Assembly (NCBI RefSeq): GCF_029590555.1
Contig: NZ_CP081001.1
Coordinates: 2,170,001 to 2,234,000, forward strand
Source: Sphingobium sp. V4
GTDB lineage: Bacteria > Pseudomonadota > Alphaproteobacteria > Sphingomonadales > Sphingomonadaceae
Reading direction: 5' to 3'
DNA length: 64,000 bases
A program made the position numbers and the translations under genes. Below, piece after piece: positions 1 to 8,825 of the stretch (the first letter of the stretch is position 1; each line of letters begins with the position of its first letter). The notes beneath the pieces are model-generated. The model saw only the letters and a list, made by a program, of their open reading frames with translations, was not told the DNA's origin and did not search any database.

Positions 1-372
1 CGAAAGCATGGAGCGGTCCACCTGCCCCAGCGCGATATTGTAGACGGGCAGTTCGTCCATCCGTTCGACGCCGCGCACCTCGACCTTCTCGACCTCGAAG
101 CCGGCGCGCGCGGCGATGTCCGCCGCCTGCTGCCGCACCATGCCGGGCAGGCCCATGAAGATGGCGATGGCGATCACCAGACCGCCGACGATGGCGACGA
201 TGACCCAGCTGGCCATGCGCTGGAGCGTGGCTTCGCTGACCGGCAGCAGTTCGATCAGCTGGTCGACCCAGCTGCGGCGCTTGAGCGTGCGGCCACGGCC
301 GCCTTTCGTCGCCCTGCCCCTGGCGTTGCTCAGCCGCGCGGTGCCGCCGCGCCTGATCCGTGCTTCAGCCAT
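1..372 (-). CDS. ftsQ: Cell division protein FtsQ, N-terminal part (runs off the left edge)
   Basis: FtsQ is a bitopic inner-membrane protein of the divisome that links early and late division proteins through its periplasmic POTRA and beta domains. The ATG at 372 overlaps the ddl stop by 8 bases (ATGGCTGA). The visible 124 residues show a basic cytoplasmic tail of about 50 residues rich in Arg and Lys, one hydrophobic membrane segment at about residues 52-74, then the start of a POTRA domain (VEKVEVRGVERM). It is the last visible gene of the dcw operon, in the usual ddl-ftsQ order. The C-terminal half lies outside the window. Confidence 0.9.
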   Translation of the reverse strand, partial: MAEARIRRGGTARLSNARGRATKGGRGRTLKRRSWVDQLIELLPVSEATLQRMASWVIVAIVGGLVIAIAIFMGLPGMVRQQAADIAARAGFEVEKVEVRGVERMDELPVYNIALGQVDRSMLS

Positions 373-1324
373 CTTGCTTACCCCCGGCGCGGTTCAGCGC
401 CTCCTCGACAATAGTCTCTACCAGCGTCGCATAGTCAATGCCCAGTTTCGCCGCCTGTTCGGGAACGAGGCTCAAGGGCGTCATGCCCGGCTGGGTATTG
501 ACCTCCAGCAGATAGAGGCCTTCCACCCCCTGATTATCATCCCAGCGGAAATCGGCCCGCGACGCGCCCTTGCACCCCAGCAGCTGGTGGGCGCGCAGCG
601 CGATCGCCTTGCACGCCTCGCTGATCTCGGCCGGGATGTCGGCGGGGCAGACATGTTCGGTCATGCCATCGGTATATTTGGCGTCGAAATCATAGAAGCC
701 GCTCTTGGGGCGGAGTTCCGTCACCAGCAGCGCCTCGTCGCCCAGCACGGCGGTGGTGAGTTCGCGGCCGCGAATATAGGGTTCGGCGAGCAGTTGCGGG
801 AAATCCTGCCATGGGCCGACGGCATCGCGCGCGATCGGATTGCCGTAATTGCCCTCGGCCGTGACGATGGCGACGCCGACCGAGCTGCCTTCATTGACGG
901 GTTTCAGCACATAGGGACGCGGCATCGGGTCTGCGACGAAGAGGCTTTCGCTCTCCACGATATGGCCGCCGGGCATGGGGATGCCGTGGGGGACGAGCGC
1001 CTGCTTGGTCAATTGCTTGTCGATGGCGATGACCGATGTGGCGAGGCCGCTATGGGTGTAGGTGAGACCCATCAGGTCCATCATGCCCTGCACCGTGCCG
1101 TCTTCGCCGGGGACGCCGTGGAGCGCGTTGAAGATCACATCCGCCTTCGTTTCGGCAAGGCGCGCGGCGACGTTGCGATCCATGTCGATCCGCGTGACCC
1201 GATGCCCGCGCGATTCCAGCGCCTTGGCGACGCCCTCCCCGCTCGACAGCGACACCGGCCGCTCCGCCGACCAGCCGCCCATCAGGACGGCGACATGCCA
1301 GGGACCACGGGTCATGCGTAACAC
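365..1324 (-). CDS. ddl: D-alanine--D-alanine ligase
   Basis: An ATP-grasp enzyme that joins two D-alanines to make the dipeptide added by MurF to the peptidoglycan precursor; cytoplasmic. The 319-residue product has the family landmarks: SAERPVSLSSG near residue 20, HGVPGEDG at 69-76, the ATP-grasp loop KPVNEGSSVGV at 141-151, and the C-terminal metal-binding stretch EVNTQPGMTP. Length is normal for Ddl. Two in-frame ATGs (1324 and 1315) are possible; the second gives the start MTRGPWHVAVLMGG, which fits family starts better. It follows murB after a repeat-containing gap and overlaps ftsQ by 8 bases, so it belongs to the dcw operon. Confidence 0.96.
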   Translation of the reverse strand: MLRMTRGPWHVAVLMGGWSAERPVSLSSGEGVAKALESRGHRVTRIDMDRNVAARLAETKADVIFNALHGVPGEDGTVQGMMDLMGLTYTHSGLATSVIAIDKQLTKQALVPHGIPMPGGHIVESESLFVADPMPRPYVLKPVNEGSSVGVAIVTAEGNYGNPIARDAVGPWQDFPQLLAEPYIRGRELTTAVLGDEALLVTELRPKSGFYDFDAKYTDGMTEHVCPADIPAEISEACKAIALRAHQLLGCKGASRADFRWDDNQGVEGLYLLEVNTQPGMTPLSLVPEQAAKLGIDYATLVETIVEEALNRAGGKQDG

Positions 1325-1337
1325 TCCACACTAAAAC

Positions 1338-1417
1338 CGTTCGGGCTGAGCTTTTCGAAGCCCCGCCCTTCACTTTTTAAAGAAGGAAAGCCCTTCGACA
1401 GGCTCAGGGCGAACGGA
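1338..1417. repeat. Palindromic dispersed repeat (CCGTTCG...CGAACGG type), copy 1
   Basis: Imperfect inverted repeat in the murB-ddl gap. The left arm begins CCGTTCGGGCTGAGC at 1338 and the right arm ends CTCAGGGCGAACGG at 1417, with a central TTTTTAAAGAAG. A second, degenerate copy with the same right arm and centre is at 21433-21504. The arms match a REP-like repeat common in sphingomonad intergenic regions (recalled, not searched). It may form a hairpin in the dcw transcript. Confidence 0.7.
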
Positions 1418-1430
1418 TTGGGAGCATTGT

Positions 1431-2330
1431 TCACTTCGCCAACCCCACCCGCTGGATTTCCCATTCCAGCTCGACGCCGCTCTTTGCCTTGACGCGGCGG
1501 CGGACCTCCTCGCCCAATGCCTCGATGTCGGCGCTGGTGGCGTCGCCTGTGTTGAGCAGGAAATTGGTGTGCTTTTCGCTCACCTGCGCGCCGCCCAGAG
1601 CCAGGCCGCGACAGCCCGCTTCGTCCACCAGCGCCCAGGCCTTGTGGCCATCCGGATTCTTGAAGGTCGAGCCGCCGGTCTTGCTGCGCAGCGGCTGGCT
1701 TTCCTCGCGCGCGGCGGCAATGCGGTCCATTTCGGCCTGGATCGCAGCGGGTTCGCCGGGATGGCCGCGAAAGGTCGCGGACACCACGACCGCGCCATCG
1801 GGCAGGGTCGAATGACGATAGCTATAGCCAAGGTCGGCGTTGGACAGCGTCACCCGCTCGCCCGAACGAAGCACGACGTCGCATTCGGCCAGTATGTCGC
1901 AGGTTTCGCGGCCATAGGCGCCGCCGTTCATCCGCACGAAGCCGCCGACCGTGCCGGGGATGGAGCGGAGAAATTCGAGGCCCGCAATGCCTGCGTCGCG
2001 CGCGGTCGAGGAGACGAGGATGCCCGATGCGCCGCCGCCGCAGAGGAGCGTGGTGGCGTCAAGGCTCTCGACCTTCGCGAAAGCTTTGCCCAGCCGCACG
2101 ACCACGCCCGGCACGCCGCCGTCGCGGACGATGAGGTTGGAACCGAGGCCGAGCGCCATCACCGGCATCGCCGGATCGAGCGCCGCGAGGAAGGCGGAGA
2201 GATCGTCCGCATCCTTCGGCTCGAACAGCCATTGCGCCGCGCCGCCCGCCTTGAACCAGACGAGCGGGGCCAGCGGAGCGTCGGCCTTGAGCGTGCCGCG
2301 AACGGCCGGAAGGGTGGTGGTCGCAGTCAA
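1431..2330 (-). CDS. murB: UDP-N-acetylenolpyruvoylglucosamine reductase (MurB)
   Basis: An FAD enzyme that reduces the enolpyruvyl group on UDP-GlcNAc to make UDP-MurNAc, using NADPH; cytoplasmic. The FAD-binding signatures LGLGSNLIVRDGG and IPGTVGG are present, with GGSTFKNP near the C-terminus containing the catalytic Ser. The frame stays open well upstream, but no ATG or GTG fits. I chose the TTG at 2330 because it overlaps the stop of the preceding small ORF (TTGA) and gives 299 residues, the usual MurB length, starting MTATTTLPAVRG. This TTGA junction implies translational coupling to the upstream small gene. Confidence 0.93.
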   Translation of the reverse strand: MTATTTLPAVRGTLKADAPLAPLVWFKAGGAAQWLFEPKDADDLSAFLAALDPAMPVMALGLGSNLIVRDGGVPGVVVRLGKAFAKVESLDATTLLCGGGASGILVSSTARDAGIAGLEFLRSIPGTVGGFVRMNGGAYGRETCDILAECDVVLRSGERVTLSNADLGYSYRHSTLPDGAVVVSATFRGHPGEPAAIQAEMDRIAAAREESQPLRSKTGGSTFKNPDGHKAWALVDEAGCRGLALGGAQVSEKHTNFLLNTGDATSADIEALGEEVRRRVKAKSGVELEWEIQRVGLAK

Positions 2331-2524
2331 CCGCGAATGCCCCAGAGGTTCATCCAGCTCTTCATCGCCTTCATGCCCGCTTCGTTGGCCTGGGTCGCGG
2401 CAAGGCCGGTTTCGACCTGGCGCTGCGCCGCCTCCACCATGTCGCGCGCGGCTTCGACGCCCTGCATCTGGACGTCGATCATGCGCTTCTGCATTTCGAG
2501 GCCAACGGCGAACAGCTCGAACAT
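2327..2524 (-). CDS. Small conserved-looking helical protein between murC and murB
   Basis: A 65-residue protein starting [17 protein letters not shown], with ATG at 2524 sharing one base with the murC stop (TGATG). Its own stop overlaps the TTG start of murB (TTGA), so it is translated inside the dcw operon. The sequence is rich in Ala, Glu, Gln and Met with no Cys, and a heptad-like pattern from about residue 10 to 50 suggests a single long amphipathic helix. It ends in a Trp-containing tail (KSWMNLWGIRG). The helical pattern recalls phasin-type proteins only in general character. I believe similar ORFs occur at this place in other sphingomonads, but function is unknown. The tight coupling on both sides argues that it is a real gene. 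Confidence 0.75.
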   Translation of the reverse strand: MFELFAVGLEMQKRMIDVQMQGVEAARDMVEAAQRQVETGLAATQANEAGMKAMKSWMNLWGIRG

Positions 2525-3951
2525 CAGGCGGTTTCCTTGACCTTTGCCGAGACGGCCGCCGCAAGGCCCGCGGCCCATTTGGTGATGTCGCCCGCACCCA
2601 GGCAGATAATCATGTCGTCGGGCTGGATATCGGCCGCGACCAGCGCGGCGAGATCGTCGGCGTCGGTGACGGTCGAGGCATGGCGATGCCCGCGTCGCTT
2701 GAGGCCGGCGACCAGCGCCGCGCTGTCCACGCCCTCGATCGGCTGTTCGCCGGCGGTATAGACCGGGGCGGCATAGACGATGTCGGCATCGTTGAACGCC
2801 TGCTGGAACTCATCCATCAGGTCGCGCAGGCGGGTGAAGCGGTGCGGCTGGACCACGGCGATGACGCGGCCTTTCGCGCCTTCGCGGGCGGCGGCGAGGA
2901 CCGCCCTGATCTCGACCGGATGGTGGCCATAATCGTCGATGACGGTCGCAGTACCGCCGCCCACGGCGATTTCGCCCACCTTGGTGAAGCGGCGCTTCAC
3001 GCCGCCGAACTTGGCGAAGCCGGTCTGGATGGTCGCGTCGTCGATGCCCATTTGCAGCGCCACACCGATCGCCGCCATGGCATTGAGCACATTGTGGCGG
3101 CCGGGCATCGGCATTTCGATTCCCTCGATACGGCGGATCGACCCGTCACGCTCGCGTATCTGCACGTCGAAGCGGTTGCCGCCGGGAATCGGCTGGACAT
3201 TCTCGCCCCGAATGTCGGCCTGCGCGGAAAAACCATAGGTGACGATCCGGCGGTCCTGCACCCGCGGCAGGATGGCCTGCACTTCGGGATGGTCGAGGCA
3301 GAGCATCGCAGCACCATAGAAGGGCACATTGCCGACGAACTCGACAAAGGCGTCCTTCACCCGGTCGAACGAGCCATAATGGTCGAGATGCTCCGGATCG
3401 ATATTGGTCACGACCGCGATCGTGCCGTCGAGACGCAGGAAGCTGCCGTCGCTCTCGTCGGCCTCCACCACCATCCAGTCGCTATTGCCCAGCCGCGCGT
3501 TGGAGCCATAGCTGTTGATGATGCCGCCGTTGATGACGGTCGGATCGACCCCGCCCGCGTCCAGCAGCGCCGCGACCATCGAGGTGGTCGTGGTCTTGCC
3601 ATGGGTGCCTGCCACCGCGACGGTGGATTTGAGGCGCATCAGTTCGGCCAGCATTTCGGCGCGGCGGATCACCGGGATGCGGGTTTCCAGCGCCAGTTCG
3701 ACCTCCGGATTGCCGCGCTTGATCGCGGTAGAGGTGACGACCACGGCAGCGTCGCCGAGATTTTCGGCCTTGTGGCCGATCATCACCTTGATGCCCTTCT
3801 TGCGCAGCCCTTCGACGACATAGCCCTCGGCCACGTCGGACCCCTGCACGCTGTAACCCAGATTATGCATGACTTCGGCGATACCGGACATGCCGATGCC
3901 GCCGATGCCGATGAAATGGATCGTGCCGATGTCGGTGCCGACACCCTTCAT
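2524..3951 (-). CDS. murC: UDP-N-acetylmuramate--L-alanine ligase (MurC)
   Basis: The first amino-acid-adding Mur ligase; attaches L-Ala to UDP-MurNAc using ATP, in the cytoplasm. The 475 residues show the N-terminal Rossmann motif GIGGIGMSG (15-23), the ATP loop GTHGKTTTT (115-123) and the Mur ligase central and C-terminal domains, including the [17 protein letters not shown] segment (here [13 protein letters not shown]). Length is normal. It overlaps murG at its start (ATGA) and the small ORF at its end (TGATG). Confidence 0.97.
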   Translation of the reverse strand: MKGVGTDIGTIHFIGIGGIGMSGIAEVMHNLGYSVQGSDVAEGYVVEGLRKKGIKVMIGHKAENLGDAAVVVTSTAIKRGNPEVELALETRIPVIRRAEMLAELMRLKSTVAVAGTHGKTTTTSMVAALLDAGGVDPTVINGGIINSYGSNARLGNSDWMVVEADESDGSFLRLDGTIAVVTNIDPEHLDHYGSFDRVKDAFVEFVGNVPFYGAAMLCLDHPEVQAILPRVQDRRIVTYGFSAQADIRGENVQPIPGGNRFDVQIRERDGSIRRIEGIEMPMPGRHNVLNAMAAIGVALQMGIDDATIQTGFAKFGGVKRRFTKVGEIAVGGGTATVIDDYGHHPVEIRAVLAAAREGAKGRVIAVVQPHRFTRLRDLMDEFQQAFNDADIVYAAPVYTAGEQPIEGVDSAALVAGLKRRGHRHASTVTDADDLAALVAADIQPDDMIICLGAGDITKWAAGLAAAVSAKVKETA

Positions 3952-5114
3952 GCGGGAACTCCCTGGAGATTGAGGCTGGTCGGCGTAGGGCCGACCTTTA
4001 CGGGATCATTCATGATCGGCGCCTTGCCGATGCTTTCGAGCAGGTCGGCCATGTCGCGCGCCGCATTGGGGCGACCGCAATTCCACGCGCGCTTCGCCGC
4101 ATTCTGAAGCGCGCCCGGCTCCATCGCCATCTTCTGCATCTGCTTGGCGAGTTCGACCGCCGTGAAGCGCGCCTGCGGGATGGTGCGTGCGCCGCCCGCC
4201 TCGGTCATTTCCCTGGCATTGGCGGTCTGGTGATCATCCATCGCGCTGGGCAGCGGAATGAGGATCGCCGGGCGGCCCGCGCAGGTCAGCTCGGCGAGCG
4301 TCGATGCGCCAGCGCGCGCGATCACCAGATGCGACCAGCCGAGCTTTTCCGGCACATCGTTGAAATAGGTGGCGAGGTCGGCGGGAATTTCCATCTCCGC
4401 ATAGACCTTGCGCACACGCTCGATATCTTCGGCGCGGCACTGCTGCGTCACCTGAAGGCGGCGACGGAGCGCGACCGGCAGCATCGACAATCCTTCTGGC
4501 ACGACGCTCGACAATACGGTCGCGCCCTGGCTGCCGCCGATCACCAGCACGCGGAAGACGCTTTCGTCGGTCAGCGCGGGAAACTCCTCCTCGCGCAACT
4601 GCTTCACTTCCTCGCGCACGGGGTTGCCGACCAGATGCACCTTGGCGGCATATCTGTGCTTGAGGCGCTGGACGTCGGGATAGGCGGTGGCGATGGCGTC
4701 CACGCGCCCGGCGAGCAGGCGGTTGACCCGGCCCAGCACCGCATTTTGTTCATGAATGGCGGTCGGGATGCCGTCCGCCAGTGCGCCCAGCAACGCGGGC
4801 ATGGCGGGATAACCGCCGAAGCCGACGACGGCGGTGGGGCGGAAGGTTTCATTGAGGCGACGGGCCATGGCGCGGCCGGCGAGGATCGCCTTCAATGCGC
4901 CCGGCCAGCTCGCCGGATTTTTCGTCATGCGCCCGGCCGGCATGACATGGACCTGTGCCTTATCGAAGATACCGGGAATTTTGGCGCCGCGCTCATCGGT
5001 GACGAGGGCGACATGATGACCGCGCGCTATCAGCTCCTCGGCCACGGCATGGGCTGGAATCATATGACCCCCCGTCCCGCCGGCGGCGAGGACGAAGTGA
5101 CGGGAAATGCTCAT
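3948..5114 (-). CDS. murG: Lipid II synthase, UDP-GlcNAc transferase MurG
   Basis: A peripheral inner-membrane GT28 glycosyltransferase that adds GlcNAc to lipid I to give lipid II. The protein has 388 residues from the ATG at 5114, which overlaps the ftsW stop (ATGA) and gives the typical start [17 protein letters not shown] with the GGTGGH donor loop at 12-17. The second family loop is seen in LVIGGSQGA, and the nucleotide-binding [14 protein letters not shown] region is conserved. An upstream in-frame ATG at 5126 is possible but less likely. Confidence 0.96.
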   Translation of the reverse strand: MSISRHFVLAAGGTGGHMIPAHAVAEELIARGHHVALVTDERGAKIPGIFDKAQVHVMPAGRMTKNPASWPGALKAILAGRAMARRLNETFRPTAVVGFGGYPAMPALLGALADGIPTAIHEQNAVLGRVNRLLAGRVDAIATAYPDVQRLKHRYAAKVHLVGNPVREEVKQLREEEFPALTDESVFRVLVIGGSQGATVLSSVVPEGLSMLPVALRRRLQVTQQCRAEDIERVRKVYAEMEIPADLATYFNDVPEKLGWSHLVIARAGASTLAELTCAGRPAILIPLPSAMDDHQTANAREMTEAGGARTIPQARFTAVELAKQMQKMAMEPGALQNAAKRAWNCGRPNAARDMADLLESIGKAPIMNDPVKVGPTPTSLNLQGVPA

Positions 5115-6334
5115 CGACCACTCCATTTGACGACCGTGTGCCGACCCATGAAGGGGTTGCGCCGCGTGAATGCGAGCAGCAGGCCGACGCCGATACAAAG
5201 CGCCAGCATAGAGGAGCCACCGTAGCTGATAAAGGGCAGCGTCATGCCCTTCGACGGAAATATCTGCGCATTGACGCCCATGTTGATGATCGCCTGCAAG
5301 CCGAACTGGGTGGTGAGGCCCGCGGCGGCGAGGATGGTGAAATTATCTTCCTCGTCCAACAGGCGCAGCAGCACCCGCACCACGATGGCAAGATAGACGC
5401 AGGCGATGGCGATGCAGGCGAGCAGGCCGAACTCCTCGCCGATGACGGAGAAGATATAGTCGGTATGCGCTTCGGGCAGGCGAAACTTGTTCTGGCCGCC
5501 GCCCGGCCCGACGCCGGTGAAGCCGCCATGGGTGATGGTGCGGAAGGCAAGGTCGGTCTGGTCCGGGCCGGTGTCCATCTGCACGCCGATGCCCAGGAAG
5601 TCGTTGATCCGCTGCCGGCCATTTTCGTAGAACATGTAGACTCCGACCAGCCCCGCAAGGCCCGCGCCGCCGAGCATCGCGATCCAGCGCATTTCCAGGC
5701 CCGACAGCAGCAGCAGGCAGCCCCAGCAGGCCAGGAAGATCACCGTCTGGCCAAAATCGGGCTGCTGCATCAGCACCGCCGCGATCAGCAGCGTCATCGC
5801 GCCGGTCAACTGCATCACCGGCAGATTCTGGTCCTTGGCGCGCAGCGACAGCAGCCAGGCCAGCGTCACCACATAGGCGGGCTTGAGGAATTCCGAAGGC
5901 TGGAAGCGGAAGCCGGGCAGGTCGATCCAGCGCTTGGCGCCGTTCACCGTCGACCCCAGCAGCGGCACGAACAGCAGCATCAGGAAGAAGAAGGCGCACA
6001 TGAAGATAGCCAGCCGCCGCGCCTGCGGCCGGGGCAGCATGGAGATGACCAGCATGATCGGCAGGCCGATGAATACCCACATGAGCTGGCGATAGAAATA
6101 GATGAGCGGGTTGACCGCGACCTGCGCGGTCGAGCGGTCGATCGCGGCGACGGGGGATGCGGCGGCGACGGCGACCAGCCCGATCGCCATCAGCGCGACG
6201 ATCAGCGACAGGAGGACGCGGTCGATTTCCCAGAACCAGATGGCGAGCGCCGTCCGCTCGCGCGGGACGGTGCGGGTGCGAAAGCCCTTCACCAGTTCGC
6301 CAGCCCTGGACATGCCTGTTCCCCTTCTGCTCAT
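5111..6334 (-). CDS. ftsW: Septal peptidoglycan polymerase FtsW (SEDS family)
   Basis: An integral membrane glycosyltransferase that polymerises lipid II at the septum with its partner FtsI. It has about ten hydrophobic segments and SEDS features such as DFGQTVIFL, GVGPGGGQNKFRLPEAHTD and the C-terminal FISYGGSS. It has 407 residues from the ATG at 6334; a second ATG at 6313 (MSRAGELVKGF) is equally plausible. It lies 18 bases after murD and overlaps murG (ATGA). Confidence 0.95.
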   Translation of the reverse strand: MSRRGTGMSRAGELVKGFRTRTVPRERTALAIWFWEIDRVLLSLIVALMAIGLVAVAAASPVAAIDRSTAQVAVNPLIYFYRQLMWVFIGLPIMLVISMLPRPQARRLAIFMCAFFFLMLLFVPLLGSTVNGAKRWIDLPGFRFQPSEFLKPAYVVTLAWLLSLRAKDQNLPVMQLTGAMTLLIAAVLMQQPDFGQTVIFLACWGCLLLLSGLEMRWIAMLGGAGLAGLVGVYMFYENGRQRINDFLGIGVQMDTGPDQTDLAFRTITHGGFTGVGPGGGQNKFRLPEAHTDYIFSVIGEEFGLLACIAIACVYLAIVVRVLLRLLDEEDNFTILAAAGLTTQFGLQAIINMGVNAQIFPSKGMTLPFISYGGSSMLALCIGVGLLLAFTRRNPFMGRHTVVKWSGR

Positions 6335-6352
6335 CGCCGCCCCATGGCCTTC

Positions 6353-7747
6353 CTATTCCAGCGCGTTCACGGCCGCAGCGAACGCATCGCCGCGCGCCTC
6401 GAAATCGCGGAACTGGTCGAAACTGGCGCAGGCCGGCGACAGCAGCACGATGTCGCCCGGCCGGGCCACCCGCGCGGCGCGGCGGACGGCGGCGCTTAGC
6501 ATCTCGCTGTCGTCCACCGCCATATGCGGACGCAGCAGGTCGGCGAACATATGGCCCGCTTCGCCGATGGTGTAGGCGTGGGCGACATTGGCGAAATGCG
6601 GAGCGCACTCGTCCAGATTGTCGGACTTGGCGACGCCGCCCAAGATCCAGTGGATACGGGGCTTGCCGTCGATCGCGGGCCAGGCGGCGAGCGCGGGCGC
6701 GGTCGAGGCGGCATTGGTCGCCTTGCTGTCATTGACGTAGAGGACGCCATTGCGGGTCGCCACGGCCTGCATCCGGTGGGGGAGAGAGGCGTAGCTGGCA
6801 AGGGCGTTGACGATGGTGTCCGTGTCGATGCCCAGCGCCTTTGCGACAGCGATCGCGACAGCCGCGTTCTGGGCGTTGTGCGGGCCTTGCAAAGCGGGCC
6901 AGCCTAGCTGTTCGACGGGGTCGATGTCGGACGAAGCCACCTCCACCACATCCTCCCCGCGGAGGCGAGGAACCATCTCCCCGGCGTGGATACCGGGCGC
7001 CAGGTCGGGAGATGGGTTGCCGCCTTGGCGGGAATGACGGACGATATGGGCGATGGTGCGGCTCGGCTCGTCCTCCGTAGCGATGACCGCGACATGCGCG
7101 GCCGACTGCATTTCAAACAGCCGCGCTTTCGACGCAATATAGCCCTCGAAGCCATTATAGCGATCCAGATGATCCGGCGTGATGTTGAGCAGCACCGCGA
7201 CATCGCAGTCCAGGCTGTGGGTCAGGTCGATCTGGTAGCTGGACAGTTCCAGCACATAGACGCCCACGCCGTGCAGGTTCGGCTCCAGCGGCGGCTGGCT
7301 GAGGATCGGCAGGCCGATATTGCCGCCCATCACGGCGGGATAGCCGGCCTGCTCGATGATGTGATGGATCAGCGCGGTCGTGGTCGACTTGCCGTTGGTG
7401 CCGGTGATGCCCACGACCTTGTGCGGCGGCAGCGTCGGCCGTGCGAGCGCGAACAGTTCGATGTCGCCGATGATCGGGACGCCCGCCAGCTTCGCGCGCA
7501 TGGCGATGGGATGCTTGTTCAACGGCACTCCGGGCGAAACGACCACCCCGTCGAAGCCGGCCAGGTCGATCTCCATCGGATCGCCCAGTTCCGCCTTTCC
7601 CTCCACCAGCGCACGGGCTTCCTCGCGACTGTCCCAGGCAACGACGCGCGCGCCGCTCGCCACCAGCGTGTCGACGGTGGCGAGGCCCGACCGGGCCAGC
7701 CCCAGCACGGCGTAGGTCTTGCCTGCAAAAGCGTCCGAAACGATCAT
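6353..7747 (-). CDS. murD: UDP-N-acetylmuramoyl-L-alanine--D-glutamate ligase (MurD) with a repeat-encoded insertion
   Basis: Adds D-Glu to UDP-MurNAc-L-Ala in the cytoplasm. Mur ligase motifs are intact: GITGTNGKSTTTALIHH (113-129), the central YVLELSSYQID and NITPDHLDRYNGFE. The protein has 464 residues, longer than the roughly 440 I would expect. Residues about 237-266 (starting RHSRQGGNPSPDL) do not look like MurD; they are encoded by a palindromic repeat at 6950-7040 whose relative sits between genes at 30730-30842. The reading frame is kept through it, and the flanking text (ATEDEPSRTIA before, VVEVASSDIDP after) joins naturally if the insert is removed. The insertion lies in the central domain, C-terminal to the ATP loop, probably on a surface loop. 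Confidence 0.96.
   Translation of the reverse strand: MIVSDAFAGKTYAVLGLARSGLATVDTLVASGARVVAWDSREEARALVEGKAELGDPMEIDLAGFDGVVVSPGVPLNKHPIAMRAKLAGVPIIGDIELFALARPTLPPHKVVGITGTNGKSTTTALIHHIIEQAGYPAVMGGNIGLPILSQPPLEPNLHGVGVYVLELSSYQIDLTHSLDCDVAVLLNITPDHLDRYNGFEGYIASKARLFEMQSAAHVAVIATEDEPSRTIAHIVRHSRQGGNPSPDLAPGIHAGEMVPRLRGEDVVEVASSDIDPVEQLGWPALQGPHNAQNAAVAIAVAKALGIDTDTIVNALASYASLPHRMQAVATRNGVLYVNDSKATNAASTAPALAAWPAIDGKPRIHWILGGVAKSDNLDECAPHFANVAHAYTIGEAGHMFADLLRPHMAVDDSEMLSAAVRRAARVARPGDIVLLSPACASFDQFRDFEARGDAFAAAVNALE
6950..7040. repeat. Palindromic repeat inserted in frame inside murD
   Basis: On the coding strand the element opens CCGTCATTCCCGCCAAGG and has 26-base arms at 7032-7007 and 6981-6956 that match in 20 of 26 positions (core CATCTCCC/GGGAGATG). 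It belongs to the family of the intergenic element at 30730-30842, which has the same CGTCATTCCCGC opening and the same CCCATCTCC and GGAGATGG core. This repeat type (CGTCATTCCCGCGAAGGCGG...) is common in alphaproteobacterial intergenic DNA by recollection. Here it adds about 30 codons to an essential gene without a stop or frameshift. Confidence 0.75.
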
Positions 7748-7751
7748 CCGC

Positions 7752-8825
7752 TTACCTCAGCTTCAGGGTGGCGAGCCCGGCGAGCGCCAGGACGAAGGCG
7801 ATGATCCAGAAACGGATCACCACGGTCGGCTCGGCCCAGCCCAGCTGTTCGAAATGATGGTGGATCGGGGCCATCTTGAACACACGGCGGCCGGTCCGCT
7901 TGTAGAAGAAGACCTGGATGATGACGCTCATCGCCTCCACCACGAAGAGGCCGCCGATAATGCCCAGCACGATCTCGTGATGCGCGGTGACGGCAATCAC
8001 GCCGATCGTCCCGCCCAGCGCCAGGCTGCCGGTGTCGCCCATGAACACGGCGGCGGGCGGCGCGTTGAACCAGAGAAAGGCGAGGCCCGAACCGATGATC
8101 GCGCCGCACAGGATCGTCAGGTTGCCCGCGCCAGGCACATGGGGGATACCCAGATATTGGGCGAAGTCGGCGCGGCCGACCAGATAGACGATCGCCATGA
8201 AGGCCATGCAGGCGATGATGACCGGCATGGTGGCGAGACCGTCGAGGCCGTCGGTCAGGTTCACCGCATTGCCGAACGCGACGATGACGAAGGCGGCGAA
8301 GCAGAAATAGAAAGGCCCAAGTTCGATCGCGGGGCCATTGTAGAAGGGCACGTAGAGCGCGGTATTGCCATGCTGGTTGACGATCATCCAGGCGGCGATG
8401 CCGGCAATCAGGAATTCGAAGGCGAGCCGCATCTTGGCCGACAGCCCCTTGTGGCTGGCCTTCGTCACCTTGTCATAGTCGTCGAGGAAGCCGATCGCGC
8501 CGAAACCCAGCGTCACGAACAGGCAGGCCCAGACATAGGTGGAGCTGAGGTCCATCCACAGCAGCACGGAGATCACCATCGAGGTCAGGATCATCAGCCC
8601 CCCCATGGTGGGCGTGCCGCGCTTGGCCAGATGGCTCTGCGGACCGTCGCTGCGGATCGGTTGCCCCTTGCCCTGGCGCACCCGCAGCCAGCCGATGAAC
8701 CGGGGGCCGATCAGCAGGCCGAGGATCAGCGCGGTCGCGATCGCTGCGCCCGCGCGGAAGGACAGATAGCGGATAAGGTTGAAGACCCCAGCGAAATCAA
8801 GGGTTTCGGCCAGCCAGTAGAGCAT
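7752..8825 (-). CDS. mraY: Phospho-N-acetylmuramoyl-pentapeptide-transferase (MraY)
   Basis: A polytopic membrane enzyme that moves phospho-MurNAc-pentapeptide onto undecaprenyl phosphate to give lipid I. The 357-residue product has the catalytic DDYDK at 115-119, [10 protein letters not shown] and [11 protein letters not shown], plus about ten hydrophobic segments. The C-terminal HHHFE motif ([12 protein letters not shown]) is present. It shares one base with murF (TGATG) and ends 4 bases before murD. Confidence 0.97.
   Translation of the reverse strand: MLYWLAETLDFAGVFNLIRYLSFRAGAAIATALILGLLIGPRFIGWLRVRQGKGQPIRSDGPQSHLAKRGTPTMGGLMILTSMVISVLLWMDLSSTYVWACLFVTLGFGAIGFLDDYDKVTKASHKGLSAKMRLAFEFLIAGIAAWMIVNQHGNTALYVPFYNGPAIELGPFYFCFAAFVIVAFGNAVNLTDGLDGLATMPVIIACMAFMAIVYLVGRADFAQYLGIPHVPGAGNLTILCGAIIGSGLAFLWFNAPPAAVFMGDTGSLALGGTIGVIAVTAHHEIVLGIIGGLFVVEAMSVIIQVFFYKRTGRRVFKMAPIHHHFEQLGWAEPTVVIRFWIIAFVLALAGLATLKLR

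Noticed and set aside
1951..4107. Plus-strand open frame of 718 codons
   Set aside because: It is antisense to murB and murC. High third-position G+C leaves long open frames opposite real genes; the product is Arg- and His-rich with no family.
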